Assembly (NCBI RefSeq): GCF_024296925.1 | Contig: NZ_CP101125.1 | Location: 1,676,501 to 1,740,500, forward strand | DNA length: 64,000 nt | Direction: 5' to 3' | From: Pseudomonas nunensis | Lineage (GTDB): Bacteria > Pseudomonadota > Gammaproteobacteria > Pseudomonadales > Pseudomonadaceae | Shown: positions 8,228 through 17,305 of the stretch, piece after piece | How positions within the stretch are numbered: the stretch's first letter is position 1 | Layout: each line of letters begins with the position of its first letter | The notes under the pieces: model-generated | Told to the model about the DNA's origin: nothing | Seen by the model: the letters and a program-made list of their open reading frames with translations, nothing else | Database searches by the model: none | Made by a program: the position numbers and the translations under genes

Positions 8228-9019
8228 TCATTCGAGTGCGGCTGTTCCGGCCTGAAAATCCTTGCTGACAACCGCATAGGAAACCCGCTCGATACCGGCT
8301 AGGCGCCGCTCTAGCACCTGCGTTAGCGACTCGCCGGGGTTCAGGTACGCATCGCCAAAATCCGCCCCGAGCTGGTTCGGATGAGCGACGATTTCCAGCA
8401 GACCGTCGGTCGGCACGGGAGCGTTGCGCAGGTCGACTGGTGTGCAGACATAGTCCGCCGTCGCCCCGGCTAAATTGTGCAGACGCCGGTTGAGCAAACC
8501 CTTGAACACGCGTTTGGGCAGGCTCAGGTTTTGCCCCAGATTTCGCGCCAGTCGCACGGCGACTCCTTGGCGCGCGGCGAAGCGCGCGACGATCTCGCCG
8601 ATGGGCCAAACGTTGTGCACATGCTGGTGGGAATCGAGGTGGCTGGGGCGCACGCCGTTGTCCAGGCAGCGTTGCCATTGGGCTTCCAATTCGTCCATCA
8701 CCGCTTCACGGTCCAGGCGATTGAGCCATAGGCTGTGGCGGGGCAGGTTGAGGTCGAATTCACCCTGGCTGTCGCAGAACGTCGAGCGCTCGAGAATGCC
8801 CTGGCTCAATGGCCGACCGTAGGTGAGGTTGAAGTGCAGGCCAATTCGGCCTTGAAGCAACGGATGCTGGGCCATGACGCACGCCGCTTCGAAGGCCGGC
8901 ATGTTGGCCATGGCCGTGGCGGAGCTGATGACCCCGGCCTGGAAGGCGCCAAGGATCACTGCGTTTTCGCACGGGCTGAGGCCAAAATCGTCAGCGTTGA
9001 CTATGACTTGGTGAGGCAT
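8228..9019 (-). CDS. ChbG/HpnK-family carbohydrate deacetylase (YdjC-like)
   Basis: 263 residues. The family signature NADDFGLSP (metal ligands D10/D11) opens the protein, followed by GRIGLHFNLT and the histidine motif HLDSHQHVHNVWP. Members remove N-acetyl groups from amino sugars in oligosaccharides or lipid-linked sugars. The frame is open 8 codons further upstream, but GGAGG lies 7 bases before the ATG at 9019, so that start is used. It overlaps the 3' end of the preceding gene by 29 bases, indicating translational coupling. Together with the NodB-type deacetylase at 14194 it means that this locus encodes two unrelated deacetylases. Confidence 0.85.
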   Translation of the reverse strand: MPHQVIVNADDFGLSPCENAVILGAFQAGVISSATAMANMPAFEAACVMAQHPLLQGRIGLHFNLTYGRPLSQGILERSTFCDSQGEFDLNLPRHSLWLNRLDREAVMDELEAQWQRCLDNGVRPSHLDSHQHVHNVWPIGEIVARFAARQGVAVRLARNLGQNLSLPKRVFKGLLNRRLHNLAGATADYVCTPVDLRNAPVPTDGLLEIVAHPNQLGADFGDAYLNPGESLTQVLERRLAGIERVSYAVVSKDFQAGTAALE

Positions 9020-10196
9020 GTTTGCCCTCCATGGTTTTTTCAATAGGCGCCTGAGGCTGGATCGCTGGCGTGGAGACCGTGGCCACCGCTGCCGCGCGTT
9101 TCGCCCGCCATGTTTGCAAGACCGGTTTGAGTCGCTGCCAGACGCGCAGTGCTAGCCCCAGCACCAGCCCGCTCGGCCGCCAGGAATAGAAACTCCAGCG
9201 CCAGTGTTCGAGTTGCCCGGTCATGCGCTCGTGGAGTTGATGGCTGGAGTTTTCCAGGCTCACCCGCGAGGCATCGATCCAGTGCCAGTTGTCGTCCAGG
9301 CCCCAGCGAATCCACTCTTCGAGCAATACCCGGCCGCTGCCCAGGTCGGCGTATTGCGGGAGGAACGCCAGGTTGTAATCGTACAGCCGACCTTGCTCCA
9401 GCAAGCCGAGGCGATAGCTGATGCAGCGGCCGTCCAGTTCGAGCACCACGACACGTACCAGGCCGCGAGCGGCGAGGGCGGTGAAGGCGCGGTCCATCCA
9501 TTGTCGATGGCGTTCGTCGGCGAAGATGCCGACGCCTTCATCGCCTTTCCAGCTCACCGCTTCGACTTCGCTGATGGCCTGCAACAGCGGGCCCATGCTC
9601 GTGGCGTCGGGAGTAATGCGCCGCACTTCGGCGCCACACGCGGCAATGCGTTTGCGCGCGCGACGCAGTTTGTAGCGCGGATCGCCCGAGACTTCCTGGC
9701 GATCCGCTTCGCTGATCAGGTGCACCGGCACCTTGCAACTGAGGCGCCGTTCACCGGTGGAACTGTGTGCCATCCACACCGTCAGGGCACTTTCTTCGCC
9801 CGTGGGTTCGGACAGCTCGTTGAGTTGCAGCAACGCATGGGGCATGCGGCGGCGAATCACGATCAGCGCCTTGCGGATGCTCTCGGCATCCAGGCAGGCG
9901 AGCAGCGCCAGGCGATCGGTCAGCGGATAGCCGAGGTGATGCACCACCCGGAACGGCCACCCGCCAAAGCGTTCGCGCGACGTCACCAACGGCAGGCAGA
10001 GCGCCAGTTCATCACCCTGCCAGCCGAGCAGCACGTGCAGGCGCTCGCCGTCCTTGAGCGCCTGTTCCGCAGCGCCCAGCCAGGCCAGGGTGTTGAACGG
10101 TGTGTGGTCCGTCACTCGCAGGCGCAGTGCTTCATAAGCCGCTGCCGGAAAGTCCGGAGCGCACAGCGAAGTGCGCCATTCGAATCGCGTCGGCAT
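8991..10196 (-). CDS. CelD/BcsL-like acetyltransferase (GNAT, Acetyltransf_6 type)
   Basis: 401 residues. The architecture is that of the FemAB/CelD-like double-GNAT proteins found in polysaccharide loci: an N-terminal region with LRVTDHTPFNTLAWLGAA, and a C-terminal GNAT domain with YKLRRARKRIA, then ISYRLGLLEQGRLYDYNLAFLPQYADLGSGRVLLEEWI, where an acyl-CoA site would form. It ends in a basic tail. The chosen ATG is 4 bases after the stop of the preceding GNAT gene; a longer frame upstream lies inside that gene and is unlikely. It probably transfers an acyl group to the polymer or its repeat unit. Confidence 0.75.
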   Translation of the reverse strand: MPTRFEWRTSLCAPDFPAAAYEALRLRVTDHTPFNTLAWLGAAEQALKDGERLHVLLGWQGDELALCLPLVTSRERFGGWPFRVVHHLGYPLTDRLALLACLDAESIRKALIVIRRRMPHALLQLNELSEPTGEESALTVWMAHSSTGERRLSCKVPVHLISEADRQEVSGDPRYKLRRARKRIAACGAEVRRITPDATSMGPLLQAISEVEAVSWKGDEGVGIFADERHRQWMDRAFTALAARGLVRVVVLELDGRCISYRLGLLEQGRLYDYNLAFLPQYADLGSGRVLLEEWIRWGLDDNWHWIDASRVSLENSSHQLHERMTGQLEHWRWSFYSWRPSGLVLGLALRVWQRLKPVLQTWRAKRAAAVATVSTPAIQPQAPIEKTMEGKHASPSHSQR

Positions 10197-10200
10197 CGGG

Positions 10201-10890
10201 TCAGGTCGCCTCTGCTGCAACAGTGGACGGTGCCGGTTTGCGCAAGGCATCCAGACGCGATCCGCTGTAGCGGGTTTCACGGTAGAAGCGCCAGCGGCCA
10301 AACAGCTCGTAGACGTTCATGATCCGACCTTGCTCCTTGTAGCCCATGCGGATGTGCAACTTGAGCGCCGGGATATTGTGGAACTCACAGACATCCACCA
10401 CTTTGTTGCAGCCCTGATCGGCCATGGCTTTCCACAGGTTCAGTTGGAAATCCACCGACAGCGTAGTGCCCCAGTAGGCGCGGATCTGCTCACCGCCGAA
10501 TTCGAAGAACTCGCCCGATTTGACCGGGAACCAGCAGCCGTAATAGTGCCGGTCGTGGTAATTGCCTTTGCTGCCCCAGATGAAGGCCACGGCATCGCCG
10601 TCTTCATTCAGGTACATGTGCCCGGTATGCCCTTCGTTCGCCAGTTCGGCCATGGTGCCAATGCGATCACCGAAGTGTTTGCCAAAGGCCACGGCGTTCT
10701 GCGCGGTGATGGTTTCCAGGCGCAGCGGGTTGTAGGGCCGCAGCTTGTGCGGTGGGATCGGGGTGACCAGGTCGCGCTCCATCCAGATCAATTCCTGATG
10801 GGAAAACACGTAGTGCTTCCAGATCTTGTGAAGCGTGGCGCGCAGGCCTTTTTGTTTAATGTGATCGCTGAGTTTTTTCAGAATACTCAT
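10201..10890 (-). CDS. GNAT-family acetyltransferase (exopolysaccharide locus, copy 1)
   Basis: 229 residues, collinear over its whole length with the gene at 7415-8113. Both have an N-terminal basic amphipathic helix, the block RDLVTPIPPHKLRPY, then GHTGHMYLNEDGDAVAFIWG and the GNAT closing motif HNIPALKLHIRMGYKEQGR. GGAG lies 8 bases before the ATG at 10890; the upstream in-frame extension lacks such a site. It sits between the glycoside-hydrolase-like gene (86-base gap) and the CelD-like gene (4-base gap). It is likely an acyl-CoA-dependent sugar acyltransferase. The pair may modify two sites or use two acyl donors. Confidence 0.8.
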   Translation of the reverse strand: MSILKKLSDHIKQKGLRATLHKIWKHYVFSHQELIWMERDLVTPIPPHKLRPYNPLRLETITAQNAVAFGKHFGDRIGTMAELANEGHTGHMYLNEDGDAVAFIWGSKGNYHDRHYYGCWFPVKSGEFFEFGGEQIRAYWGTTLSVDFQLNLWKAMADQGCNKVVDVCEFHNIPALKLHIRMGYKEQGRIMNVYELFGRWRFYRETRYSGSRLDALRKPAPSTVAAEAT

Positions 10891-10976
10891 GTTATGTACT
10901 CCTGACGGGATCGGCCGTGGTGGGAGTGGTGCAACGCGCGGCAACATGCCTGCGCGGCTAACATATTCGATGGCGG

Positions 10977-12896
10977 TCATGACGCGATCCAGCTCAGGGC
11001 GAACAGGGTTTCCCCTGGCAAATCGAAGCTGACGCGACCGTCCTTGCAGCGAAAAGGCGCGTCACGGCTGCGGTTGTCGGCGCCGAAGTAGCGCAAGGAG
11101 CCTTTGACCATCGGGCAGGTCGCCCCGGCCAGGTCGATACGTTGCAAGCGCGTGCCTTTGTTGACCCCCAGCAGGCTGCGTTGCGCGTCGGTGGCCATGG
11201 CCAGCACGTCGACTTCGAAGGCGTCGTTCTCCAGGCGCATCACATCGTGCAGCCAATGCTGCCGGATGAACTGCTGGGCCAGGCCCACGGGTTTCAACTC
11301 GAAATGATCGTCATCCAGGACTTTGAACATGCCCTTGGGGTAGTTCGGTTCATCGTTGGCCTGGAACCAGTTGAGCATTTCCAGCAAACCGTCCTGGGAC
11401 GAGTTGATCACCACCGAGGCCCACCACAGCGAGGCGAAGTGGGTTTCCTGATCGTAAGGGCTCAGGCTCGAACCGCTGGACATGTTGGTCTGGTCGAGCA
11501 GCAGCGCTTTGCGTGGCCGACCCTGTGCGTCCAGCCCGACGAGGTCGGCGGCGCGCCGTACGCTGTCGCGGTAGACCCGAGTCGCCAACAGGTCGCGAAT
11601 CATCCATTCGTGCCACGCCAGTGCGTCGATCTGATCGCCGGATTCGGCCAGCAGACGCCGTGCCCAATCGATGCCGCGTTTGTCCGCCGCGTTGTCGGCG
11701 AAGGGGCCGTTGACCAGTCGTGAACTGGCGGGCATGGCGATGCGGATGCCGGCCTTGGCGTTGTCCGGGTTGCTGCGCACTTGCCGGGCCATGCTGTTGA
11801 AGATGCTTTGGTAGTTGGCGTAATCGGGGTAGTTGAGGTTCGGCTCGTCGGCGAACCCAATGTAGTGCGTGCCTTTGCCGCCGAGGGCGCGGGTGCTGGC
11901 GAGCCAGGCGTCGAGTCCGCCATTGCTCGTGGTGTCGGCGCGCAGATCGGCCTGACGTTGGCTGCCGGCCAGCAAGGTGATGTCCTGGGTGATGCCGAAA
12001 CGGTCCTGATACATCTGACGGAACGCGTCTTCGTAGTGCGGCTTTTTCGCCAGGATGTCGACAAAACTGTAGTAACTGGCCGCCTGCGGCTTGAGCGCAT
12101 CGAGCACCGCAAAACTCGACGGCGGCGGCAGCACATAGGGCAGGGCGATGCCCAGGTTCGGGGTCGGGCCGAGTATTTCTTTGTGCAGCGTCAGGCGCGT
12201 CTGGCCATCGTCTTCACGCAGCGGTTTGAGTTGCTGCGGCATCTGCGCGAACAGGTTGGCAGTGCCGTCGAGCCAGAATGCCGCTTTGCCACCGCCACGC
12301 AAGCGCAGGCGCCAGACTTGTTCGCGGTCGCTGACCGGCAGTTCGACTTGATCGAACTGCCAATAGGCGCGATAGGGTTTGAGGGCCAATACCCGTTGTT
12401 GATTGTCGCTCACCCGTGTGGCTTGAAGCGCACTGACGCCGCCCTGGAACTTGCCGGCCAGCACCGCGCGTTCGCCCGCTGCTACCTTGAAAAACAGTTC
12501 GTCGTCGTCACGGGTTTCGGCACTGAAATGCACCTTGGCCGGGGAGAACAGTGCCACCGTGCGTTCGTCGTGTTCGATCTTGTAGCGGCGGAAGCTGTAG
12601 CCAGGAATCTCCAGTCGATAACTGGCGGCGCCCGGCGCCAATGGCCAGCTCTGGGTGCCCCGGGTTTCACTGGCGGCAATCAGGCGTTCGCCCGACAGTT
12701 TGCCTTGGCCGTCCACCAGATAGATCTGTTCTTCATTGGCATCCGCCTGCCACGCCGGGGTCCAGCGCACGGTCACGGTGTCGGGACGATCCGTTTGCAG
12801 GTACAGGCTGCCGTCGCGAATGTCGGCCCAACGCATCGACGCCGCCTGAGCTTCGAGCACCAGGCCCAATCCCAACAGCAGCGCCAGGCGTTTCAT
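10977..12896 (-). CDS. Exported glycoside-hydrolase-like protein of the polysaccharide locus
   Basis: 639 residues with a Sec signal peptide (MKRLALLLGLGLVLEAQA). The first ~300 residues look like beta-sandwich modules; the second half resembles a TIM-barrel glycosidase of the GH39/GH5 clan, comparable in role to PslG in the Psl locus. Possible acid/base residue: the Glu in GFADEPNLNY. At the position where a second catalytic Glu would be expected the protein reads ALLLDQTN, so the nucleophile is uncertain. The start overlaps the stop of the preceding flippase gene (ATGA). The protein probably trims or edits polymer in the periplasm; binding without hydrolysis is the alternative. Confidence 0.7.
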   Translation of the reverse strand: MKRLALLLGLGLVLEAQAASMRWADIRDGSLYLQTDRPDTVTVRWTPAWQADANEEQIYLVDGQGKLSGERLIAASETRGTQSWPLAPGAASYRLEIPGYSFRRYKIEHDERTVALFSPAKVHFSAETRDDDELFFKVAAGERAVLAGKFQGGVSALQATRVSDNQQRVLALKPYRAYWQFDQVELPVSDREQVWRLRLRGGGKAAFWLDGTANLFAQMPQQLKPLREDDGQTRLTLHKEILGPTPNLGIALPYVLPPPSSFAVLDALKPQAASYYSFVDILAKKPHYEDAFRQMYQDRFGITQDITLLAGSQRQADLRADTTSNGGLDAWLASTRALGGKGTHYIGFADEPNLNYPDYANYQSIFNSMARQVRSNPDNAKAGIRIAMPASSRLVNGPFADNAADKRGIDWARRLLAESGDQIDALAWHEWMIRDLLATRVYRDSVRRAADLVGLDAQGRPRKALLLDQTNMSSGSSLSPYDQETHFASLWWASVVINSSQDGLLEMLNWFQANDEPNYPKGMFKVLDDDHFELKPVGLAQQFIRQHWLHDVMRLENDAFEVDVLAMATDAQRSLLGVNKGTRLQRIDLAGATCPMVKGSLRYFGADNRSRDAPFRCKDGRVSFDLPGETLFALSWIAS

Positions 12897-14197
12897 GCCG
12901 ACTTCCTTTGCAGCATCAGCAGCATCGGTGCGACGTCGCTGGGTAGGATGATCAGGGTTTGCCAGACCGGCACGCCACTCAACCGGCAATACAACACCAG
13001 CAGCGCAATGGTCACTGCGAGGTAGGCAATGGACGACGCGGCGGCGGCGCCGACGATGCCGTAGGTCGGGATCAGCAGCACATTCAGCGCCAGATTGAGC
13101 AGGGCGCTCACGCCCATCATCAGCGAGATCGTGCCGGGGCGATTCTTGCCCAGCAGGTCGAGGCGCAGGATGCTCGCGTAACACAGGCCGAACAGCCCCG
13201 GCAGCAGCGCGAGCAGGGCCGGATACGCCGGTTGATACGCGGCACCGAACAGCGTGACGATCAGCCATTCGCCGATCACCGCCATGGTCAGGCACGCGCC
13301 GAGCATCACCGTGGCGGTCAGGCGCAGGGCCAGCGGCGTGACTTTGTCGATGCCTTCTTCCTGTTGCAGCAGGCGTTTCATCAGCGGCGTGGTCACCGCT
13401 TCCGGGACGATCAGCAGCAACTCGGCGGCAGCGCTGGCCATCGCGTAATGACCGAGCGCGGTGCTGCCGAGCAGGGCGCCGATGAACAGGTAATCGGAAC
13501 GCAGGATCACTTGCTGGAACAACAAATCAGGATGGCTGCGGGCGCTGTAGCGCAGCAGTTCTTTTTGGCTGGCGCGGTCCCATTGCAGGGTCAGCGGTTG
13601 ATTGCGTTTGAGCCAGACCCAACCGGCCAGCACCACCAGGCTGATACCCGCCAGCCAACTGATCAGCGCGGCTTCGAGGGCGGCGGTTTTCCACATCCAG
13701 AACAGTGCGAGGAACAACAGCAGCGGCGCCAGGGATTCGACCAGGCGCAAGGCGTTGAACGCGACCACGCCGCCGGAGGCGTTGTGCAAGGTCAGCAAAC
13801 CACTTTTCAGCACGGTCAGCGGCACCGCCAGCAGCAACAGCCAGGCGAGCAGACCCAGTTGCGTGGTGATGTCGAGTTGGCTGCCGAACTCCCGGGTCAA
13901 CGCCACTACCAGCAAGGTCAGCAGCAGCGCCAGAAAACAGCCAAACACCAGCACCTGACTCAGCAGCAAACCCATCGGCCGTTGCTTGGCCGCTTGATAA
14001 CCCACCGCTGAATTCAAGCCGCCGCTGGTGGCGGCGCTGATCAAGTCGGGCAGGGTGCTGAGCAGTGCAAACAAGCCGCGTTCGCTCGGCCCGAGAATCC
14101 GTGCGAGCAACACGTTGCGCAGCAAACGCAGGCCGATCATCGCCAGTTTGGTGCCCATGCTCAGGGCCAGGTGCTTGAGGTAATGGCTGCGGCTCAT
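12893..14197 (-). CDS. Wzx-type polysaccharide flippase
   Basis: 434 residues, almost entirely hydrophobic, with about 12-14 predicted membrane helices. The N terminus (LALSMGTKLAMIGLRLLRNVLLARILGPSERGLFALL) is typical of the MATE-like MOP superfamily of lipid-linked oligosaccharide flippases. It should move undecaprenyl-linked repeat units across the inner membrane before Wzy polymerisation. ATGA overlaps join it to both the preceding deacetylase gene and the following glycosidase-like gene, so expression is coupled. No gene symbol is assigned because Wzx families are too diverged to be certain of the substrate. Confidence 0.85.
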   Translation of the reverse strand: MSRSHYLKHLALSMGTKLAMIGLRLLRNVLLARILGPSERGLFALLSTLPDLISAATSGGLNSAVGYQAAKQRPMGLLLSQVLVFGCFLALLLTLLVVALTREFGSQLDITTQLGLLAWLLLLAVPLTVLKSGLLTLHNASGGVVAFNALRLVESLAPLLLFLALFWMWKTAALEAALISWLAGISLVVLAGWVWLKRNQPLTLQWDRASQKELLRYSARSHPDLLFQQVILRSDYLFIGALLGSTALGHYAMASAAAELLLIVPEAVTTPLMKRLLQQEEGIDKVTPLALRLTATVMLGACLTMAVIGEWLIVTLFGAAYQPAYPALLALLPGLFGLCYASILRLDLLGKNRPGTISLMMGVSALLNLALNVLLIPTYGIVGAAAASSIAYLAVTIALLVLYCRLSGVPVWQTLIILPSDVAPMLLMLQRKSA

Positions 14198-15195
14198 GGG
14201 CGTGCCCCGCGGTAGATGCGCCAGGACAGCAATTCCGGATTGCGCGCGGTGCGCTGGCTGACGCCGAAGCGTGGCAAGGCTAACGGTTCGCCAGCGCCGC
14301 GATAAATGCCGGTGCCGGTGCCCAGGGCGAACGGGAAATCATGCGCGGCGACTTGTTGCCGAACCCGCGCATCGTGGTCGCCGTTGGGGTAGCAGTAGAC
14401 CGGCAGCGGCCGGTTGCAGCCGTTCAACAGCGCATCACGGCTGCGGCTCAGTTCTTCGTGCAAGCGTTGATCGTCGAGGCCAGTGAGGATCGCGTGACTG
14501 GCGCCGTGGGGGCCGAAGCGCACCAGTCCGCCGGCTTCCAGCGCACGCACTTGTTGCCAGTCGAGGGCCTGGGGCTGCGACTCTTCGGGGCATTCATCGG
14601 TCAAGCGGCTCAAGTCGTCCGGTGCCAGGGTTTTCAGGCTTTGCAGAAAATGCAGCAAGGTCAGGCTGCGGCGCTGCACGTCCAGGTCATCCATCAGCAC
14701 TGGCAGCGGGCGACCGACCTGTTGCAGGCATTCGATCAGGTGCATCCGGGGAGTTTCGCCGTGGCTGCCCCAGAGGGTTTCGCCGATACTTTCCCACCAG
14801 AAACGCTGGCGGCTGCCAATGAAATCGGTGGAGAGAAAAATGCTCGCCGGCACCTGATATTGCTTGAGCAACGGGAAGGCATTCACCGCGTTATCGCGCC
14901 AGCCGTCATCGAAGGTCAGGGTGACTTTCGGCCGTTCCGAGCGCTGGGTGCCGGGGTGCAGGATGTCCATCAACGGCACGCAGTCGAAGTGCTTTTTCAG
15001 CCAGACCAGCAAGTGCTCGAAGGCCTTGGGCCCGACGCACAGTTCATTGCGATGGGGCAGGTCGGCGGCGCGGTCGTTGGCCAGCACCCGGTGCAACATC
15101 AGGATCACCCCGGCGCCGTGCAGTTGATTGCGCCCCACCGGGGAGTTGAGGTAGAGCCAGCCACTGGTGCGTTTTAATAATTGTTTGATCGCCAT
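14194..15195 (-). CDS. NodB-type polysaccharide deacetylase
   Basis: 333 residues. Motif 1 VTLTFDDGWRDN supplies the catalytic and metal aspartates (D96, D97); motif 2 is GPHGASHAILTG with the metal histidines; LPVYCYPNGDHD provides the later conserved segment. There is no signal peptide, only a slightly hydrophobic N terminus, so it may act on the cytoplasmic face on lipid-linked sugars, unlike exported PgaB-type enzymes. The start lies 12 bases after the preceding glycosyltransferase gene, and its stop overlaps the flippase start (ATGA). Its reaction is removal of N- or O-acetyl from a sugar unit. Confidence 0.85.
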   Translation of the reverse strand: MAIKQLLKRTSGWLYLNSPVGRNQLHGAGVILMLHRVLANDRAADLPHRNELCVGPKAFEHLLVWLKKHFDCVPLMDILHPGTQRSERPKVTLTFDDGWRDNAVNAFPLLKQYQVPASIFLSTDFIGSRQRFWWESIGETLWGSHGETPRMHLIECLQQVGRPLPVLMDDLDVQRRSLTLLHFLQSLKTLAPDDLSRLTDECPEESQPQALDWQQVRALEAGGLVRFGPHGASHAILTGLDDQRLHEELSRSRDALLNGCNRPLPVYCYPNGDHDARVRQQVAAHDFPFALGTGTGIYRGAGEPLALPRFGVSQRTARNPELLSWRIYRGARP

Positions 15196-15207
15196 GGCAC
15201 GCGCCTC

Positions 15208-16344
15208 TCATCGATTTTGCTCGGGGTTCCACTGGCTGTAACGCTGGCCACGCAGGAACTGCCACAGACCAATACTCATCCCGGCAAGGGTCACCAGGAG
15301 GAACGCGGCGAGGCGAAAGGGTTTGGGCAAACGGTGTTGCACATCCAGCAGGCCGGCAATGGCCACCGCGTAACCGAGCAGTTGCGCCACCAGAAACAAT
15401 TGATAGAAACCGTGCTCGTTCCACAGCCAGAAATTGCTCAGCAGCAACGGCAGCAACAGGATTGGCGCCAGGCGCCGGATCAGCTTGTGGCTGATCAGCG
15501 CAATCGAATACAGGCCATGTTTCAGCGGATTGAGCAGCTCGCTGCGCTGGGCCAGGCTTTGCAGGCCACCGACGGTGACGCGCTGACGGCGACGGAATTG
15601 CTTGTCGGCTTCATCGACGCCGTGATCGATCACCTGGGCCTCGGGCACATAGACGATGCGTTTGAACGCCACCGGCGCGCAGGTGCTGATAAAGAAATCG
15701 TCGTTGACCTCCGCCGGCACGTTCTGGAACAACTCGCGACGCAAGGCGAGCAACGCGCCGTCAGCGGAAACCATGCAACCGGTGCGATTTTCCACCCGAC
15801 GCAACCAGCCTTCGTAATGCCGATACAGGCTGTCGCCGATGCTCAGGCCACCGCCAGTGACCGGGATCACCATGTGCCCGGCACACGCCCCGACTTTCGG
15901 ATCGGCCAGCGGCGCGAGCAAGTGGCCGAGGGTGTCCCGGGACCACTGGTTGTCGGCATCGGTGAACACCAGAATATCGCCGGTGCTCAGCGCCACGCCG
16001 GCATTCAGGGTCGCGGCCTTGCCCTGGCGGGGCAGGTCGAGCACGCTGATGCGCGAGTCGATAACCTTGTGCGCGCAGGCCACCGTGTCATCGGTCGAAC
16101 CGTCGCTGACCAGAATGATTTCCATCGTCGCGGGCTGGTAATCCTGGGCGATCAGGGTGCGCAACTTGTGTTCGATGTGCCGCGCCTCGTTGTGCGCAGC
16201 AATCACGATGCTCACGTTGAGCGGCGCCGCCAGCCCGTGTTGGCGCGCCGGAAACAAGGGCGCCAGCAGCGTCAGCAACAGCGGATAGCCGAGGTAGGCG
16301 TAGACCGGCAATAACAGGCACATCCAGAAAATGAATTCAGCCAC
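15208..16344 (-). CDS. Family 2 glycosyltransferase, membrane-bound, processive-like
   Basis: 378 residues with a GTG start. An N-terminal membrane helix is followed by the GT2 domain: VSIVIAAHNEARHIEHKL, donor-binding VSDGSTDD, the metal motif TDADNQW, and QFRRRQRVTVGG in the place of the Q/RxxRW motif of processive enzymes. Three or four hydrophobic segments end the protein. This resembles BcsA/IcaA-like inverting transferases. A possible ATG 18 bases upstream lacks a ribosome site, whereas AGGAGG lies 7 bases before the GTG, which decides the start. The gene overlaps the preceding GT2 gene by 8 bases. Sugar specificity unknown. Confidence 0.85.
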   Translation of the reverse strand: MAEFIFWMCLLLPVYAYLGYPLLLTLLAPLFPARQHGLAAPLNVSIVIAAHNEARHIEHKLRTLIAQDYQPATMEIILVSDGSTDDTVACAHKVIDSRISVLDLPRQGKAATLNAGVALSTGDILVFTDADNQWSRDTLGHLLAPLADPKVGACAGHMVIPVTGGGLSIGDSLYRHYEGWLRRVENRTGCMVSADGALLALRRELFQNVPAEVNDDFFISTCAPVAFKRIVYVPEAQVIDHGVDEADKQFRRRQRVTVGGLQSLAQRSELLNPLKHGLYSIALISHKLIRRLAPILLLPLLLSNFWLWNEHGFYQLFLVAQLLGYAVAIAGLLDVQHRLPKPFRLAAFLLVTLAGMSIGLWQFLRGQRYSQWNPEQNR

Positions 16345-17305
16345 GGGCGGGCCTCCTGGCATTCCAATGACAGAGACTGAGGATGAACGCGGCGCCGGCC
16401 AAGTGCAGGCGCACCCAGTGCAGGCCCCAGAGTTGCAGGGTCAAACGGATATCGCGGTGTTTCAGGCTTTGGCGCAGGCTCAGGATCAGCCCCGGTATCG
16501 AGGTGATCAGCACCATGATTGCCGCATGGTGCGGGAAGCCATTGAACAGGGCGGAGATCGCCATGAAGTCCAGCAGCCACACCAACAGCGACAGCAGCGG
16601 AAAACGCAGCAGGCGCAGGCTGAATCCATGGGTGCGCAGCAGTTGCAGATGACTGCCCTGGCGCCACATTTCCTTGCCCATCCACTCGCGCCAACTGCTC
16701 TCGTAACCCCAATGCAGGGCGACGCTCTGATTGACCGCGAGCAAGCGCGCGCCGGCCTGGTTCACGCGCATGGTGAAGTCTTTGTCTTCGCCGGTGCGCA
16801 GGGTTTCGTCGAAGCCGCCGACCTGGTCGAACCAGGTGTGGCGCATCAGCAAATTGGCGGTGGGCAGCCACTGCACCGCGTGCAGGGTCTGGCTGGTAGG
16901 GCGCAGGGTGCGGCGTTGCCAGGCATCGGCATACCACGGCGCTTCGGCCGGGGTGTGCAGATCCAGGCTAAACACATCGGCCTGGGCGCCAGCGTCGAGC
17001 TCGAACAACAGGCTCAGCCAGTTTTCGGGCATCTCGATGTCGGCATCAATAAAGGCCAGCCATTCTCCGGTGGCCACTGCCGCTCCGCGATTGCGCAAGG
17101 CACCGATCAGCAAACCGGGAAGCACCAGCACCTGCGCGCCGAACTGCCGGGCTATCTGCGGGCCGTGATCGTCGGAACCGTTGTCGACCACAATCAGTTC
17201 GCACTCCACACCCGCCGCATCGGCAGCCTTTTGCGCAGCGAGCAAGGTCCGGCCGATGTGCCGGGCTTCGTTGAACATCGGGATCACGATGCTGACTCGG
17301 CTCAT
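16337..17305 (-). CDS. Family 2 glycosyltransferase
   Basis: 322 residues. GT-A fold signatures: VSIVIPMFNEARHIGRTL, IVVDNGSDDHG, and the DxD-type metal motif FIDADIEMP. The acceptor side shows GGFDETLRTGEDKDFTMR, the ED-containing motif common in inverting GT2 enzymes. Two hydrophobic stretches near the C terminus (LRFPLLSLLVWLLDFMAISALF and the following one) suggest membrane attachment. The start overlaps the stop of the polymerase gene (ATGA). It adds one sugar to the lipid-linked repeat unit; specificity cannot be deduced. Confidence 0.85.
   Translation of the reverse strand: MSRVSIVIPMFNEARHIGRTLLAAQKAADAAGVECELIVVDNGSDDHGPQIARQFGAQVLVLPGLLIGALRNRGAAVATGEWLAFIDADIEMPENWLSLLFELDAGAQADVFSLDLHTPAEAPWYADAWQRRTLRPTSQTLHAVQWLPTANLLMRHTWFDQVGGFDETLRTGEDKDFTMRVNQAGARLLAVNQSVALHWGYESSWREWMGKEMWRQGSHLQLLRTHGFSLRLLRFPLLSLLVWLLDFMAISALFNGFPHHAAIMVLITSIPGLILSLRQSLKHRDIRLTLQLWGLHWVRLHLAGAAFILSLCHWNARRPARG

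Noticed and set aside
11781..13025. 414-codon plus-strand frame in the exopolysaccharide locus
   Set aside because: Opposite the glycosidase-like gene and flippase end; composition is shadow-like and all neighbours run leftward.
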